64,000 nucleotides of DNA, from the NCBI GenBank assembly GCA_013824715.1, contig PNOH01000004.1:84824-148823 (forward strand), read 5' to 3'. The DNA is from Odoribacter sp. (GTDB lineage Bacteria > Bacteroidota > Bacteroidia > Bacteroidales > Prolixibacteraceae). The translations under genes and the position numbers were made by a program. This document shows positions 44,781-53,962 of the stretch, piece after piece (positions within the stretch are counted from its first letter, which is position 1; every line of letters starts with the position of its first letter). The notes beneath the pieces are model-generated. The model was not told the DNA's origin. It worked only from the letters and a program-made list of their open reading frames with translations, and did no database searches.

Positions 44781-45854
44781 ATGTTTGATATTGAATACCT
44801 TTCAGATAGAAATCTTCCATTCGAGCTAAAAGAAAACCAAATTCTCTATGTTGCGAACAAAAAGATCGAGTTGTATGAAGAGTTCTTTTCTGATGTAAAA
44901 TCTGTTCAGATGCTATTGAATAGGGAAACACCGAGTTATCAGTTTCTTTCTATTCATGATCTGCTGCAACAAGCGATTAAAAAAATACCTTCATTTCGAG
45001 AGTTTGCCTATTATACTTTACCTTTTCTCAAATCTGATGGGGAGATATCCGAATTAATAATGAACATTAATATTGTTGATTTTTCGAACCTGTTTTTTTC
45101 GACCCTAAATTATTATGAAGACTTTGTTCCCGGATTAGTTTTTCGGAAAAATGACAACACTTTAATCTACCTAAAAATTAGTTGTGCGAATAAGTCTGAA
45201 ATCGAACAAATCTTATCCAATATTGAGTTAATTTATGAAGATAAAGGCGGCAAATGGATTTCATTTGATAAAGGATCAATAGTTTGCGAACCACAGTTAG
45301 CTTACATTAAATACTTTTCAGAACCAAAAGACACAAAAATAACGGAAGCGGTTTTAAATAAAATCAATCAAATTGACAAACCTGAAATTTTCCGCTATTT
45401 AATTAAGGTATTGAGCAAGAAACTAGAACAAACCGAAATACTGACGAATAGATTGAGCCGATTACGAATTGATCACGATGGTGGAATTTTTTTAACCGAC
45501 TTTAATCAATCAGAAATAATCCTTACGCCTTTATACAAAGCTGTATTTTTCCTGTTCTTAAAACATCCGGAAGGTATTTTGTTCTCGGAACTCCCGAAAT
45601 ACCGCGCAGAACTTACAAATATCTACAAAGAATTAAACTCATGTGGAAATTTAGACAGTATGATTAAAAGCCTCGAAGACATAACCGATCCCAATAGTAA
45701 TTCGATAAATGAAAAATGCTCACGGATAAAAAGTGCACTTATTTCAATGATGGGAGATCCTTTTGCTCAGCACTATTACATTACCGGGGCACGAGGAGAA
45801 CCTAAGAAAATTATACTTGACAGAAATTTAGTTCAGTGGGACAGAAAATTTTAA
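44781..45854 (+). CDS. Hypothetical protein with conserved C-terminal module
   Basis: The 357-residue soluble protein is AT-rich and has no signal peptide or catalytic motif that I can name. The C-terminal third contains LTPLYKAVFFLFLKHPEGI, LPKYRAELTNIYKEL, NSINEKCSRIKSAL and HYYITGARGEPKKIIL. That pattern recurs in many uncharacterised Bacteroidota proteins I have seen. It may be a winged-helix-like or protein-interaction module. It is followed at 125 nt by a second unknown gene, in the island between leuS and gcvP. Confidence 0.65.
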   Translation: MFDIEYLSDRNLPFELKENQILYVANKKIELYEEFFSDVKSVQMLLNRETPSYQFLSIHDLLQQAIKKIPSFREFAYYTLPFLKSDGEISELIMNINIVDFSNLFFSTLNYYEDFVPGLVFRKNDNTLIYLKISCANKSEIEQILSNIELIYEDKGGKWISFDKGSIVCEPQLAYIKYFSEPKDTKITEAVLNKINQIDKPEIFRYLIKVLSKKLEQTEILTNRLSRLRIDHDGGIFLTDFNQSEIILTPLYKAVFFLFLKHPEGILFSELPKYRAELTNIYKELNSCGNLDSMIKSLEDITDPNSNSINEKCSRIKSALISMMGDPFAQHYYITGARGEPKKIILDRNLVQWDRKF

Positions 45855-45978
45855 TGTTTCTGCAAGCTTGCAGGGAAACCAAAGAAATAATCAAATCTAC
45901 TATGTTTGATGTCTGTTAATGACCTTAATGCTAAATCGTAAAATCAGAGAAAACAACCTAAACAAAAAATAGTAAATT

Positions 45979-46593
45979 ATGGAAGCAGAAGCGGTTAAAA
46001 ATGGAGATACAAATCTTGATTATGTGGAACAAACCCAAAAAGCAATCGAACTGATTGAAACAGTATATAGATCAATTGATACAAACGGATTTGAAGAGAA
46101 TATTCATTCGATTGATTCAATCATTTCTATTTTGGATAGACATTTCTCTAAAGAAACAGAACGAAGAGTTTCTTTGAAACTAATCAAAAATCAGTTGTTA
46201 GAAGAGAAAGCATTTAATCGAAAAGGATTTCGTTATGAGGGATGTATCAAATCTTATAAATTGCTCCTCCAAAACTTAATTCTTGAGATCAATATTATTG
46301 GACTTCCTTCAAAAAATGATATAAAGTTTGATAATCAGATTAAAATTGAAAATAAAATCAATCTAAGTCAACAACAATCAACCAGCATTGAGTTGTATAT
46401 TGGTTTGCTAAAAGATGCATTCACTGAAAGTCAATTAGATGCACTCAGCGAGATAATAAAAGGTGAAAAAAATAAAGAAACTTTTAAACCTAAAATATTG
46501 GAAAAGCTTAAAGAATTTGGCTCAGATGTGAGTTCAAACATTTTGGCAAGTTTGATTTCTAATCCGGAAGTATGGAGTAAAATGTTCTTATGA
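45979..46593 (+). CDS. Hypothetical helical protein
   Basis: The 204-residue mostly helical protein is rich in Lys, Glu and Ile, with no signal peptide. A hinge region (NQIKIENKINLSQQQSTS, about 120-138) separates an N-terminal helical domain from a C-terminal part. The latter includes FTESQLDALSEII, LEKLKEFGSDVSSNIL and NPEVWSKM. I do not recognise the family. The neighbours are also unknown proteins of the same AT-rich island. Confidence 0.55.
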   Translation: MEAEAVKNGDTNLDYVEQTQKAIELIETVYRSIDTNGFEENIHSIDSIISILDRHFSKETERRVSLKLIKNQLLEEKAFNRKGFRYEGCIKSYKLLLQNLILEINIIGLPSKNDIKFDNQIKIENKINLSQQQSTSIELYIGLLKDAFTESQLDALSEIIKGEKNKETFKPKILEKLKEFGSDVSSNILASLISNPEVWSKMFL

Positions 46594-46664
46594 AATTTGT
46601 GACAAAGATTGATAAATATGAATGAATCTGTCTTACACCAACCAACCTCCAAAAACTGAATATC

Positions 46665-48941
46665 GTGAAAACATCCTTTTTAAAATTGTTGTTTTTCCTT
46701 ATTGCATTAGCTCCCAACGCCTACAGTCAAACAGCAAAAGAATATTTTGATAGTGGTTGGGCAAAAAGCAACCGTAAAGAATACATTGAAGCAATTGCCG
46801 ATTATTCAAAGTCAATTGTTATAAACCCGAATTCTGCAATAGCACATATTAACAGAGCTTTGGCAAAAATCAAAATTCAAGACTTTAAGGGTGCAATAAT
46901 AGATTGCAACAAGGCTATCGAGATAAACCCTAGTCATTCAATGGCTTATAACAACAAAGGTTTGGCAAGAATATACTTACAAGACTATAAAAGTGCAATT
47001 ATTGATTGTAATAAGGCAATTGAGTTAAATCCAAATTTTGCTGAAGCATATATCAACAAAGGTTGGGCAAAAATGCTATTACGAGACTTTAAAGGTGCAA
47101 TTATTGATTGTAGCAAGGCTATTGAGTTAAATGCAAATTTTGCGGAAGCATATCAAAATAGAGGATTAGCCAAAATAGAATTAGGAGAAAGAGAAAGCGG
47201 ATGCTTAGATTTAAAAAAAGCAGCAGAATTAGGATATTCAGATCCCAATGGGGCAATCAATAAATATTGCATAAATCTATTAGAACCTATAAAAAGCAAC
47301 AACTTACGGGAAGAAAGTATACATGATATTTCCGACTCAAATGTAAAGTCAATTCAAGTAGAAACGCCAACAAATTACTTAAAAACACTTCATTTCAACC
47401 TTACAAAAAAAAATCCAGAATTTACAGTTTCATTAGAACAGTTTGAAAGGGATATGCTGGACGAAAATAATTTAAAGAGGCTACATACCAGTCTGACTAA
47501 ACGAGACAAGCAGTTTACTATTTCATACGAACAATTTAAGAAAAAAATGTTCACAGAAGAAATACAGAAGACCAATAATTTAACAAATCAATTACGAAGC
47601 AATCAGATCAGCAGAGCTGATACTTTATATGTACATTTCCAAACAGATAAAATTAAAGTAGGAGATACTTTTATTGATTTACCTATTCCAAGTGGATTTG
47701 TCAAGGTTGATGATACCATGAGCATTTTACTTGATACAGCAACAAAAATGTGTCCGGAAACTAACACTCTTCTGGCGTATTATATCAGTGAAGAAGACTA
47801 TGCAAAATTTCTGGTCAATCAAGACCATCTTCCTGAAAAATACATCTTTGTTGAAGTCTTTAATGTTTTTAAAAACATCCCAATTAGTAGCAAAGATTAC
47901 AGACAATTTATTAATAGCTTTAAAAATAAGTATTTAGAAGAGTTCAAACAGATACTGGATGAGGCTAGTTTGAAAACTTCTGAAAACATTTCAAATCTTT
48001 ATGAGAATTTGAAGATGGGAAATTTCAAAATGCAACCATTTGGAATTTGTTATGAAAGCAAAAATTCAATTAGTTATGGGATATTATCAAAGTATAATTT
48101 TACAGTTGAAAATGAAAGCTCAAAGGAATACATAGTTGCAGCAATATCAACAATTACAAAGGTAGAGAATAAACCAATTTTTCTGTTTGCTTATAAGATT
48201 TACAACAGAAATGAAGATATTAATTCACTAAAGGCCCTGAACTCAGCGTGGATTAAGGAAGTTGATAGAAAACAAAGCCCTGTTAGTTTTATCGCAGGTA
48301 TTGATTTTGAAGACTATAAGGAAGCTATATTCGCAATTCTTACTTTAAGCTTTATTTGGGCAATATATTTTGCTACAAAAAAAATCCAAAGAAAGCTGAA
48401 AACGAAAAATGGTGAAGCGAAAATTGAGATTGAGGATAAGGTAGAACTTTATGACTTCGATGAATTATTAATTGAGGAAAAGACTTCAATTGATGCTGAG
48501 CCTATTCCGGTTATGCCTAAAAAAACTAAAGAAATAGTCCAAATTAAAAAATTTAATCTGGAATTATTTAAAGTTAATAGACAATTGAGATTATTTCATT
48601 TCTTTATAGATATGGCTTTTATTTACTTTGTAGGTATTTGTACTGGATATGTTCTGACATTTTTAATTGGACAAGCAAGTGTGCTTGAACATCAATATCT
48701 TATTGGATTAATTGTTGTGTTCTTCACATATTTTATTCAAGAGTATATTTTTGGAAAAACAATTGGCAAATTTATAACAAAGACCCATGTTGTAAATAGT
48801 TCAGGAAACAAACCAACAATAGGCCAATTAATACTTAGAAATTTCATAAGAATAATTCCATTTGAAGCTTTTACATTTGTACTAAAAGATAGTAGAGGAT
48901 TTCATGACAGTATTTCAAATACATATGTAATTAAGGATTAA
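46665..48941 (+). CDS. TPR repeat protein with C-terminal RDD membrane domain
   Basis: The 758 residues from a GTG codon have a signal peptide (cleavage near NAYSQ, about 22). Four to five near-identical TPR units lie at about 25-185 (IDCNKAIELNPN and variants), then a long alpha/beta middle region. A membrane helix occurs near 545-565 (AIFAILTLSFIWAIYFA). The RDD domain at about 640-755 has LRLFHFFIDMAFIYF, FGKTIGKFITKTHVV and LILRNFIRIIPFE. The fusion of secreted TPR repeats to an RDD module is uncommon. RDD proteins are sometimes ion transporters. Function here is unknown. Confidence 0.75.
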   Translation: MKTSFLKLLFFLIALAPNAYSQTAKEYFDSGWAKSNRKEYIEAIADYSKSIVINPNSAIAHINRALAKIKIQDFKGAIIDCNKAIEINPSHSMAYNNKGLARIYLQDYKSAIIDCNKAIELNPNFAEAYINKGWAKMLLRDFKGAIIDCSKAIELNANFAEAYQNRGLAKIELGERESGCLDLKKAAELGYSDPNGAINKYCINLLEPIKSNNLREESIHDISDSNVKSIQVETPTNYLKTLHFNLTKKNPEFTVSLEQFERDMLDENNLKRLHTSLTKRDKQFTISYEQFKKKMFTEEIQKTNNLTNQLRSNQISRADTLYVHFQTDKIKVGDTFIDLPIPSGFVKVDDTMSILLDTATKMCPETNTLLAYYISEEDYAKFLVNQDHLPEKYIFVEVFNVFKNIPISSKDYRQFINSFKNKYLEEFKQILDEASLKTSENISNLYENLKMGNFKMQPFGICYESKNSISYGILSKYNFTVENESSKEYIVAAISTITKVENKPIFLFAYKIYNRNEDINSLKALNSAWIKEVDRKQSPVSFIAGIDFEDYKEAIFAILTLSFIWAIYFATKKIQRKLKTKNGEAKIEIEDKVELYDFDELLIEEKTSIDAEPIPVMPKKTKEIVQIKKFNLELFKVNRQLRLFHFFIDMAFIYFVGICTGYVLTFLIGQASVLEHQYLIGLIVVFFTYFIQEYIFGKTIGKFITKTHVVNSSGNKPTIGQLILRNFIRIIPFEAFTFVLKDSRGFHDSISNTYVIKD

Positions 48942-49072
48942 TTTATTGCAGTAAAATTACAACTCAATAAAATGAAAAACCGATACGATTTATGGAAGGT
49001 TATTAATCATCTACTGAAGTCTCACTTTTTTTATTTCAGCGTTTTTTTATTACGCTTTTATCTATAGAGTTC

Positions 49073-49468
49073 ATGATTGGCTGTAGTTTGGAGAAGCAAA
49101 AGACTAATAATCAACAAAATAGAAAGGTACCCCATGACTCTACTTATGATGATATAGTATGGAAAGATTACAATCGTATCATTGGATTGTTATCGATAAA
49201 GAATAACATTTCCGAAACTGTTGTAAAACAAATCATCTTGGAATATTTGAGGATAAATAATCCAGGAGAATACTTCGAACTTACATTAAACTATGCTGTG
49301 AAGGATACCACAGTTTTTGACCATATTCTTAAACCAATCGAAAGTGTAGACAAAACAATTCAAAGATTATCAGAAAAATATTCCATTAAATCAGATACGA
49401 TTGGTATCATTCTATTTGATTTTGAGATTTGGAGTAAGCTTAGGGAAATAGAGGATGATGTAAGATAA
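49073..49468 (+). CDS. Small hypothetical protein, probably a lipoprotein with disrupted 5' end
   Basis: The 131 residues from ATG 49073 begin MIGCSLEKQK. The frame is open upstream to 49007 and encodes RFFITLLSIEFMIGC, which looks like a lipoprotein signal, but has no start codon. In another frame ATG 48972 (MKNRYDLWKVINHL) runs into it. The two would join if one T were added to the T7 tract at 49042-49048 (or 49026-49032). Either the gene is frameshifted or the start shown is real. The mature part is charged and helical, with no known domain. Confidence 0.5.
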   Translation: MIGCSLEKQKTNNQQNRKVPHDSTYDDIVWKDYNRIIGLLSIKNNISETVVKQIILEYLRINNPGEYFELTLNYAVKDTTVFDHILKPIESVDKTIQRLSEKYSIKSDTIGIILFDFEIWSKLREIEDDVR

Positions 49469-49533
49469 TCAAGACTTCAGAATAGCAAATGAACTTTTAA
49501 AAGAGAACGAGAATTAATTTTAATCATATTAAA

Positions 49534-49827
49534 ATGGAACCAAAAGTAAAAGAAGCTTTAATTCGCTGGATTTGTGGTCCTGGACCAGAAAGCGCTCATT
49601 GGAAAGATAAAGAGAGGTTTTATACTGTCATTTTTGAAGTCTTATCAAGTAGTGATAATAACATTTCATTCGAGGAGACTTGTGATATTATAAGGAACAA
49701 TCTAAAATGGAATGAGAATACAATTCAAAAATTTGTTGAGAAGAAATCAATAGAAATTGAAAATATAGTTGGATTTATTAATTTCCTAAAAGAGGAGAAG
49801 CAAATAAATCTTTACAATCTACTTTGA
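49534..49827 (+). CDS. Small hypothetical protein
   Basis: This 97-residue soluble protein is helical, with LIRWICGPGPESAHWKDKE near the start and FINFLKEEKQINL at the end. There is no signal peptide or recognised domain. It lies 65 nt after the previous small gene, on the same strand, at the right end of the AT-rich island, and converges with gcvP. Coding status rests on the intact frame and codon pattern. Confidence 0.5.
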   Translation: MEPKVKEALIRWICGPGPESAHWKDKERFYTVIFEVLSSSDNNISFEETCDIIRNNLKWNENTIQKFVEKKSIEIENIVGFINFLKEEKQINLYNLL

Positions 49828-49925
49828 CCAAAATATAGCCAAATTCTTCTCTTAACTTGGTATAAAAGTGAGGGCTTCACTCGAAGCGAAACCCTCACTA
49901 AACTATATCGAAACGAATTTTCTTC

Positions 49926-52790
49926 TTATTTGTAGCTTTCAATTGGTTCGCAGGTGCAAACCAGGTTGCGGTCGCCAAAGGCATCGTCAACACGGCCAAC
50001 CGGTGGCCAGTATTTGTTTTCTTTCAGCCATGCCAATGGGAAAACGGCTGTCTGACGGCTGTACGAATGGTTCCATTCGTCGGCAGTAACCACATCCGAA
50101 GTGTGCGGTGCATTTTTCAGCGGGTTGTCTTCCTTGTCGAGTTCGCCCGAAGCCACTGCCTGTATCTCGCTAAAAATACTGTTCATCACTTCAATAAACC
50201 GGTCCAGTTCCTGTTTCGATTCGCTTTCGGTGGGTTCTACCATCAGCGTTCCATGAACCGGAAATGAAAGGGTAGGAGCATGGAAGCCATAATCCATCAA
50301 CCGTTTGGCAATGTCGCCTTCGGTAATGCCCGAAGCAGTTTTCAGGTGGCGGCATTCCAGGATCATTTCGTGGGCGCAACGGCCATTTTCGCCGGTATAT
50401 AAAATTCCGTAGTTATCTTTTAAAGCGTTGGCAATGTAATTGGCATTCAGGATCGCGATTTCCGAAGCGCGTTTCAGTCCGTCTGCCCCCAACATTTTAA
50501 TGTATCCATAGGTGATTGGCAGCACCGAAGCGCTTCCCCAGGGAGCTGCAGATACGGCTGTGATTCCAACGTGTCCGTTGTTCATGACCGGATGCGACGG
50601 CAGGAACTCAACCAAATGGGCGGCAACGGCAATCGGGCCAACACCCGGTCCACCACCTCCGTGAGGTATGGCGAATGTTTTGTGCAAATTCAGGTGGCAG
50701 ACATCGGCGCCAATTCGGCTCGGATTGGTCAAGCCAACCTGTGCGTTCATGTTGGCGCCGTCCATATAAACCTGGCCACCGTGTGAATGAATAATTTCGC
50801 ACAATTCGGTAATTGACGATTCGTAAACCCCATGTGTTGATGGATAAGTCACCATGAAACACGACAAAGTATCTTTAAATTCTTCAGCTTTCTGGCGCAA
50901 AACTTCCACATCAATGTTTCCACGTTCGTCGCAAGGCGTCACCACCACTTTCATGCCGGCCATTACAGCGCTGGCAGGATTGGTCCCGTGAGCCGACGAG
51001 GGAATGAGTACTACATCGCGGAACCCTTCGTCACGGCTGATGTGGTATTGACGGATAACCATCAATCCGGCGTATTCGCCTGCTGCACCTGAATTTGGCT
51101 GAAGACTGACATCGGCAAAACCGGTAATTTCGGCCAGGTCGCGGCGCAGTTCTTCCATCATTTCGTGGTATCCGCGTGCCTGATTTTTTGGCACAAACGG
51201 GTGAATACCGCCAAATTCAATCCAGCTCAAAGGCAACATTTCAGTCGCAGCATTCAGTTTCATGGTACACGAACCTAGCGGAATCATGGAATGAGTGAGC
51301 GAAATATCTTTGTGTTCGAGCTTTTTGATGTAGCGAACCATCTCGGTTTCGGAGCGGTATTTATTGAAGACTTCCTGTTGCATATAAGCTGAAGTCCGTA
51401 GAAATTCAGTCTGAATAGTACAAATTTCAGGATATCCGGTGATCTTTCTGAATGGTTTATTGGCCGCTTTGGCGAATACTTCGATGATCCAGTTGATATC
51501 GTCGAGGTTGGTGGTTTCGTCAATGCTAAGTCCTACTTCGCCATTGTCGAAGTAACGGAAATTCATTTCCAGTTCGAGCGACAACCATTCAATGTCTTCG
51601 CGTTTCACGTGGCGGGGGAGCGCAAAGCGGATAGTATCAAAATAGTTGCTATTCAATTGAGGATATCCCAATGCGGTAATTTCTTTTTCGAGCAGTGCCG
51701 TGATGTCATGGATGCGCGTGGCAATTTGGCTGATCCCTTTAGGCCCATGATAAACAGCGTAAAATCCGGCCATGTTTGAAAGCAAAGCCTGCGAGGTACA
51801 AATGTTTGAAGTCGCTTTTTCGCGTTTGATATGCTGTTCACGGGTTTGCAGGGCCATACGCAACGCGCGGTTGCCATGCGCATCTTTCGAAACGCCGATG
51901 ATTCGTCCCGGCATATTCCGTTTGAATATATCTTTTGAAGCAAAAAATGCAGCGTGCGGGCCGCCATAACCCATCGGGACGCCAAAGCGCTGTGCGCTTC
52001 CGAAAACAATATCGGCATCCCAGTCTCCCGGAGGAGTGAGGATAGACAAACTTAACAAATCGGCAGCTACTGAAACAAATATTTCCTTTTCGTGGGCAGC
52101 TTTTACCAGTGAGGAATAATCAACGATTTGTCCGTCAGAATTGGGATATTGTACAATGACTCCGAACACATTTTCGTCTAAAACGAAGTTTTTCCAGTCG
52201 GCCACCTTCATCTCGATGCCCAGCGGATTGGCGCGTGTGATGAGCACATCCAGAGTTTGAGGCCAGATTTTTTCGTCAACCCAAAACACATTGGCATTGG
52301 TTTTTGCTTTGGCGCGCGACCGTGAGTTCATCATCATCCCCATGGCTTCAGCGGCAGCAGTAGCTTCGTCGAGCAGACCTGCATTAGCCATTTCCATCCC
52401 GGTCAAATCACAAACCATCGTCTGAAAATTCAGGAGCGCTTCGAGTCGCCCCTGCGAAATTTCGGCCTGATAAGGCGTATAACTGGTGTACCAAACCGGG
52501 TTTTCGAGCACATTGCGCAAAATTACTGCCGGTGTAATGGTATCGTAATAACCCATCCCGATATAGGTGTTATATACTTTATTCTGGGCAGCCAGAGCGA
52601 GGATTTTGCGGAAATACTGACGCTCAGTTAATCCATCTTCAAGATTTAATGGATTTTTCAGACGGATATTTTCAGGCACGGTCTGGCTCATTAATTCATC
52701 CAGAGTAGAAACACCAAGGGTTTCGAGCATTTCCTGAATTTCGTGATCGCGCGGACCGATGTGGCGCAATACAAATTTATCGCTTGGCAT
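49926..52790 (-). CDS. gcvP: Glycine dehydrogenase (decarboxylating), P protein
   Basis: This 954-residue PLP enzyme of the glycine cleavage system decarboxylates glycine and passes the aminomethyl group to the H protein. It is the fused single-chain form, with two homologous halves. The PLP lysine is in NLHKTFAIPHGGGGPGVGP (about residue 700), preceded by GAAGEYAGL and MDGANMNAQVG. Length is complete. The other gcv genes are not in this window. No glycine riboswitch-like structure is evident upstream. Confidence 0.97.
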   Translation of the reverse strand: MPSDKFVLRHIGPRDHEIQEMLETLGVSTLDELMSQTVPENIRLKNPLNLEDGLTERQYFRKILALAAQNKVYNTYIGMGYYDTITPAVILRNVLENPVWYTSYTPYQAEISQGRLEALLNFQTMVCDLTGMEMANAGLLDEATAAAEAMGMMMNSRSRAKAKTNANVFWVDEKIWPQTLDVLITRANPLGIEMKVADWKNFVLDENVFGVIVQYPNSDGQIVDYSSLVKAAHEKEIFVSVAADLLSLSILTPPGDWDADIVFGSAQRFGVPMGYGGPHAAFFASKDIFKRNMPGRIIGVSKDAHGNRALRMALQTREQHIKREKATSNICTSQALLSNMAGFYAVYHGPKGISQIATRIHDITALLEKEITALGYPQLNSNYFDTIRFALPRHVKREDIEWLSLELEMNFRYFDNGEVGLSIDETTNLDDINWIIEVFAKAANKPFRKITGYPEICTIQTEFLRTSAYMQQEVFNKYRSETEMVRYIKKLEHKDISLTHSMIPLGSCTMKLNAATEMLPLSWIEFGGIHPFVPKNQARGYHEMMEELRRDLAEITGFADVSLQPNSGAAGEYAGLMVIRQYHISRDEGFRDVVLIPSSAHGTNPASAVMAGMKVVVTPCDERGNIDVEVLRQKAEEFKDTLSCFMVTYPSTHGVYESSITELCEIIHSHGGQVYMDGANMNAQVGLTNPSRIGADVCHLNLHKTFAIPHGGGGPGVGPIAVAAHLVEFLPSHPVMNNGHVGITAVSAAPWGSASVLPITYGYIKMLGADGLKRASEIAILNANYIANALKDNYGILYTGENGRCAHEMILECRHLKTASGITEGDIAKRLMDYGFHAPTLSFPVHGTLMVEPTESESKQELDRFIEVMNSIFSEIQAVASGELDKEDNPLKNAPHTSDVVTADEWNHSYSRQTAVFPLAWLKENKYWPPVGRVDDAFGDRNLVCTCEPIESYK

Positions 52791-52879
52791 ATTTTTATAA
52801 GATTTTGTTTCTGTATTAAGGGTGCAATATTAGGAAGATTGAGGATAGTTATAAATGATATTTGTTAGCCTCCCCCAAA

Positions 52880-52898
52880 CCCCCTCCGAAGAGGGGGC
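52880..52898. repeat. GC-rich hairpin upstream of gcvP
   Basis: CCCCCTC, CGAA, GAGGGGG(C), preceded by CCTCCCCCAAAC and followed by TTAAAG. It is far more GC-rich than its surroundings. I recall comparable units scattered in Bacteroidota intergenic DNA. Confidence 0.6.
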
Positions 52899-52990
52899 TT
52901 AAAGAACCGGCACTCGTATATTTTCTTTTTGTTTATTGTTTTTTAATCGCTTCACATGGAATATATCTCCAAAATTTTCAAAGCCAAACT

Positions 52991-53121
52991 GAGGCTGTCT
53001 ATAAAGTCATTGACCCCGTCATCCTGAACTTGTTTCAGGATCCCAACGCACTGTATTTCAGACCCAGAAATAAATTTGGGGTGACGAAGTTCACGAGTAT
53101 TTTGACTTTTGAGACAGCCTC
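52991..53121. mobile_element. MITE 2 (131 bp, GAGGCTGTCT ends)
   Basis: The terminal inverted repeats are GAGGCTGTCTATAAAGTCA and, inverted, GAGGCTGTCTCAAAAGTCA. The interior 53018-53085 has two hairpins that correspond base for base in layout to those of MITE 1, although the ends differ entirely. No target duplication is clear. No protein is encoded. Together with the hairpin at 52880 it fills the 346-nt gap between gcvP and the metallo-hydrolase gene. Confidence 0.75.
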
Positions 53122-53136
53122 TTGGGGATGGGGCTT

Positions 53137-53775
53137 CTAGTTCAAAAACGGATTATTCTTCTTTTCAAACCCGATGGTGGTTTCGGGGCCATGTCCGCAA
53201 TAAACAACCGTTTCTTGAGGCAAAGTCAGAAGTTTGGTTTTAATGTTACCCGTCAGTCGTTCAAAACTCCCACCCGGAAGGTCAGTCCGGCCAATGCTTC
53301 CGTAGAATAAAACGTCGCCTGCAACCAGTATTTTTTGCTCAGGATTATAAAACACCACTCCGCCCGGCGAATGGCCTGGAGCTTCAATAACTTCAAGGAA
53401 TGAATTTCCGAAAGTGATTTGGTCGCCTTCTTTGAAAAATGCGTCCGGAGCATTGATCGGTTCAACCGGAATATCAAACAAATCACCATGTACTGCGGCA
53501 TGTTCAACCAGGATTGCTTCATCCGGATGCGTTTCAAACTGAAGATGATATTTGGCGCGGCAATGGGTTACACCCATAATATGGTCGAAATGACAGTGAG
53601 TATTAATTAGCCGGACAGGTTTTAATTGCTTTTCGGCAATAAAATGATCGAGTTCCTGAATCTCGTTTTCGAAGTAGCAACCGGCATCAATGATGACGCA
53701 TTCGTTAGTTTCATCAAAAACAACAAACGTGTTTTCCTGAACTGGGTTGAAAGTGAATTTTTTTATTTGCAACAT
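53137..53775 (-). CDS. MBL-fold metallo-hydrolase (glyoxalase II-like)
   Basis: This 212-residue cytoplasmic protein has the metal-binding motif THCHFDH (about 60-66). A further Asp is in VLVAGDVLFYGSIGRTDLPGG and a His in YCGHGPETTIG. It is probably a thioester hydrolase of the YcbL/GloB type, but the substrate is not fixed by the sequence. It is followed on the same strand by nothing closer than gcvP, across the MITE. Confidence 0.9.
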   Translation of the reverse strand: MLQIKKFTFNPVQENTFVVFDETNECVIIDAGCYFENEIQELDHFIAEKQLKPVRLINTHCHFDHIMGVTHCRAKYHLQFETHPDEAILVEHAAVHGDLFDIPVEPINAPDAFFKEGDQITFGNSFLEVIEAPGHSPGGVVFYNPEQKILVAGDVLFYGSIGRTDLPGGSFERLTGNIKTKLLTLPQETVVYCGHGPETTIGFEKKNNPFLN

Positions 53776-53962
53776 TTTGTATTATTGACAATTGAACAAT
53801 TTACTATTTACTATTTGGAAACAATCCGGCAGTAATAAATTCGTAAATCGTAAATGAATAAATCGTAATTAATTAAATGAACGATTGACGATTAGACAAT
53901 TTACCATTTACGATTTCAGCAGGAGGATGCAAATAGTAAATCGTCAATATTTAAATGGTAAA
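53776..53962. repeat. AT-rich spacer with repeated TTTACGATT-type words
   Basis: The 187-nt gap is filled with many copies of TTTACGATTT, TTTACTATTT and their complements (for example near 53803, 53843 and 53905). Similar words occur at 59190-59283. They can pair with one another. I see no gene here. Confidence 0.55.

Noticed and set aside
52791..52870. Glycine riboswitch before gcvP
   Set aside because: The upstream sequence is short and AT-rich, without the tandem aptamer structure.
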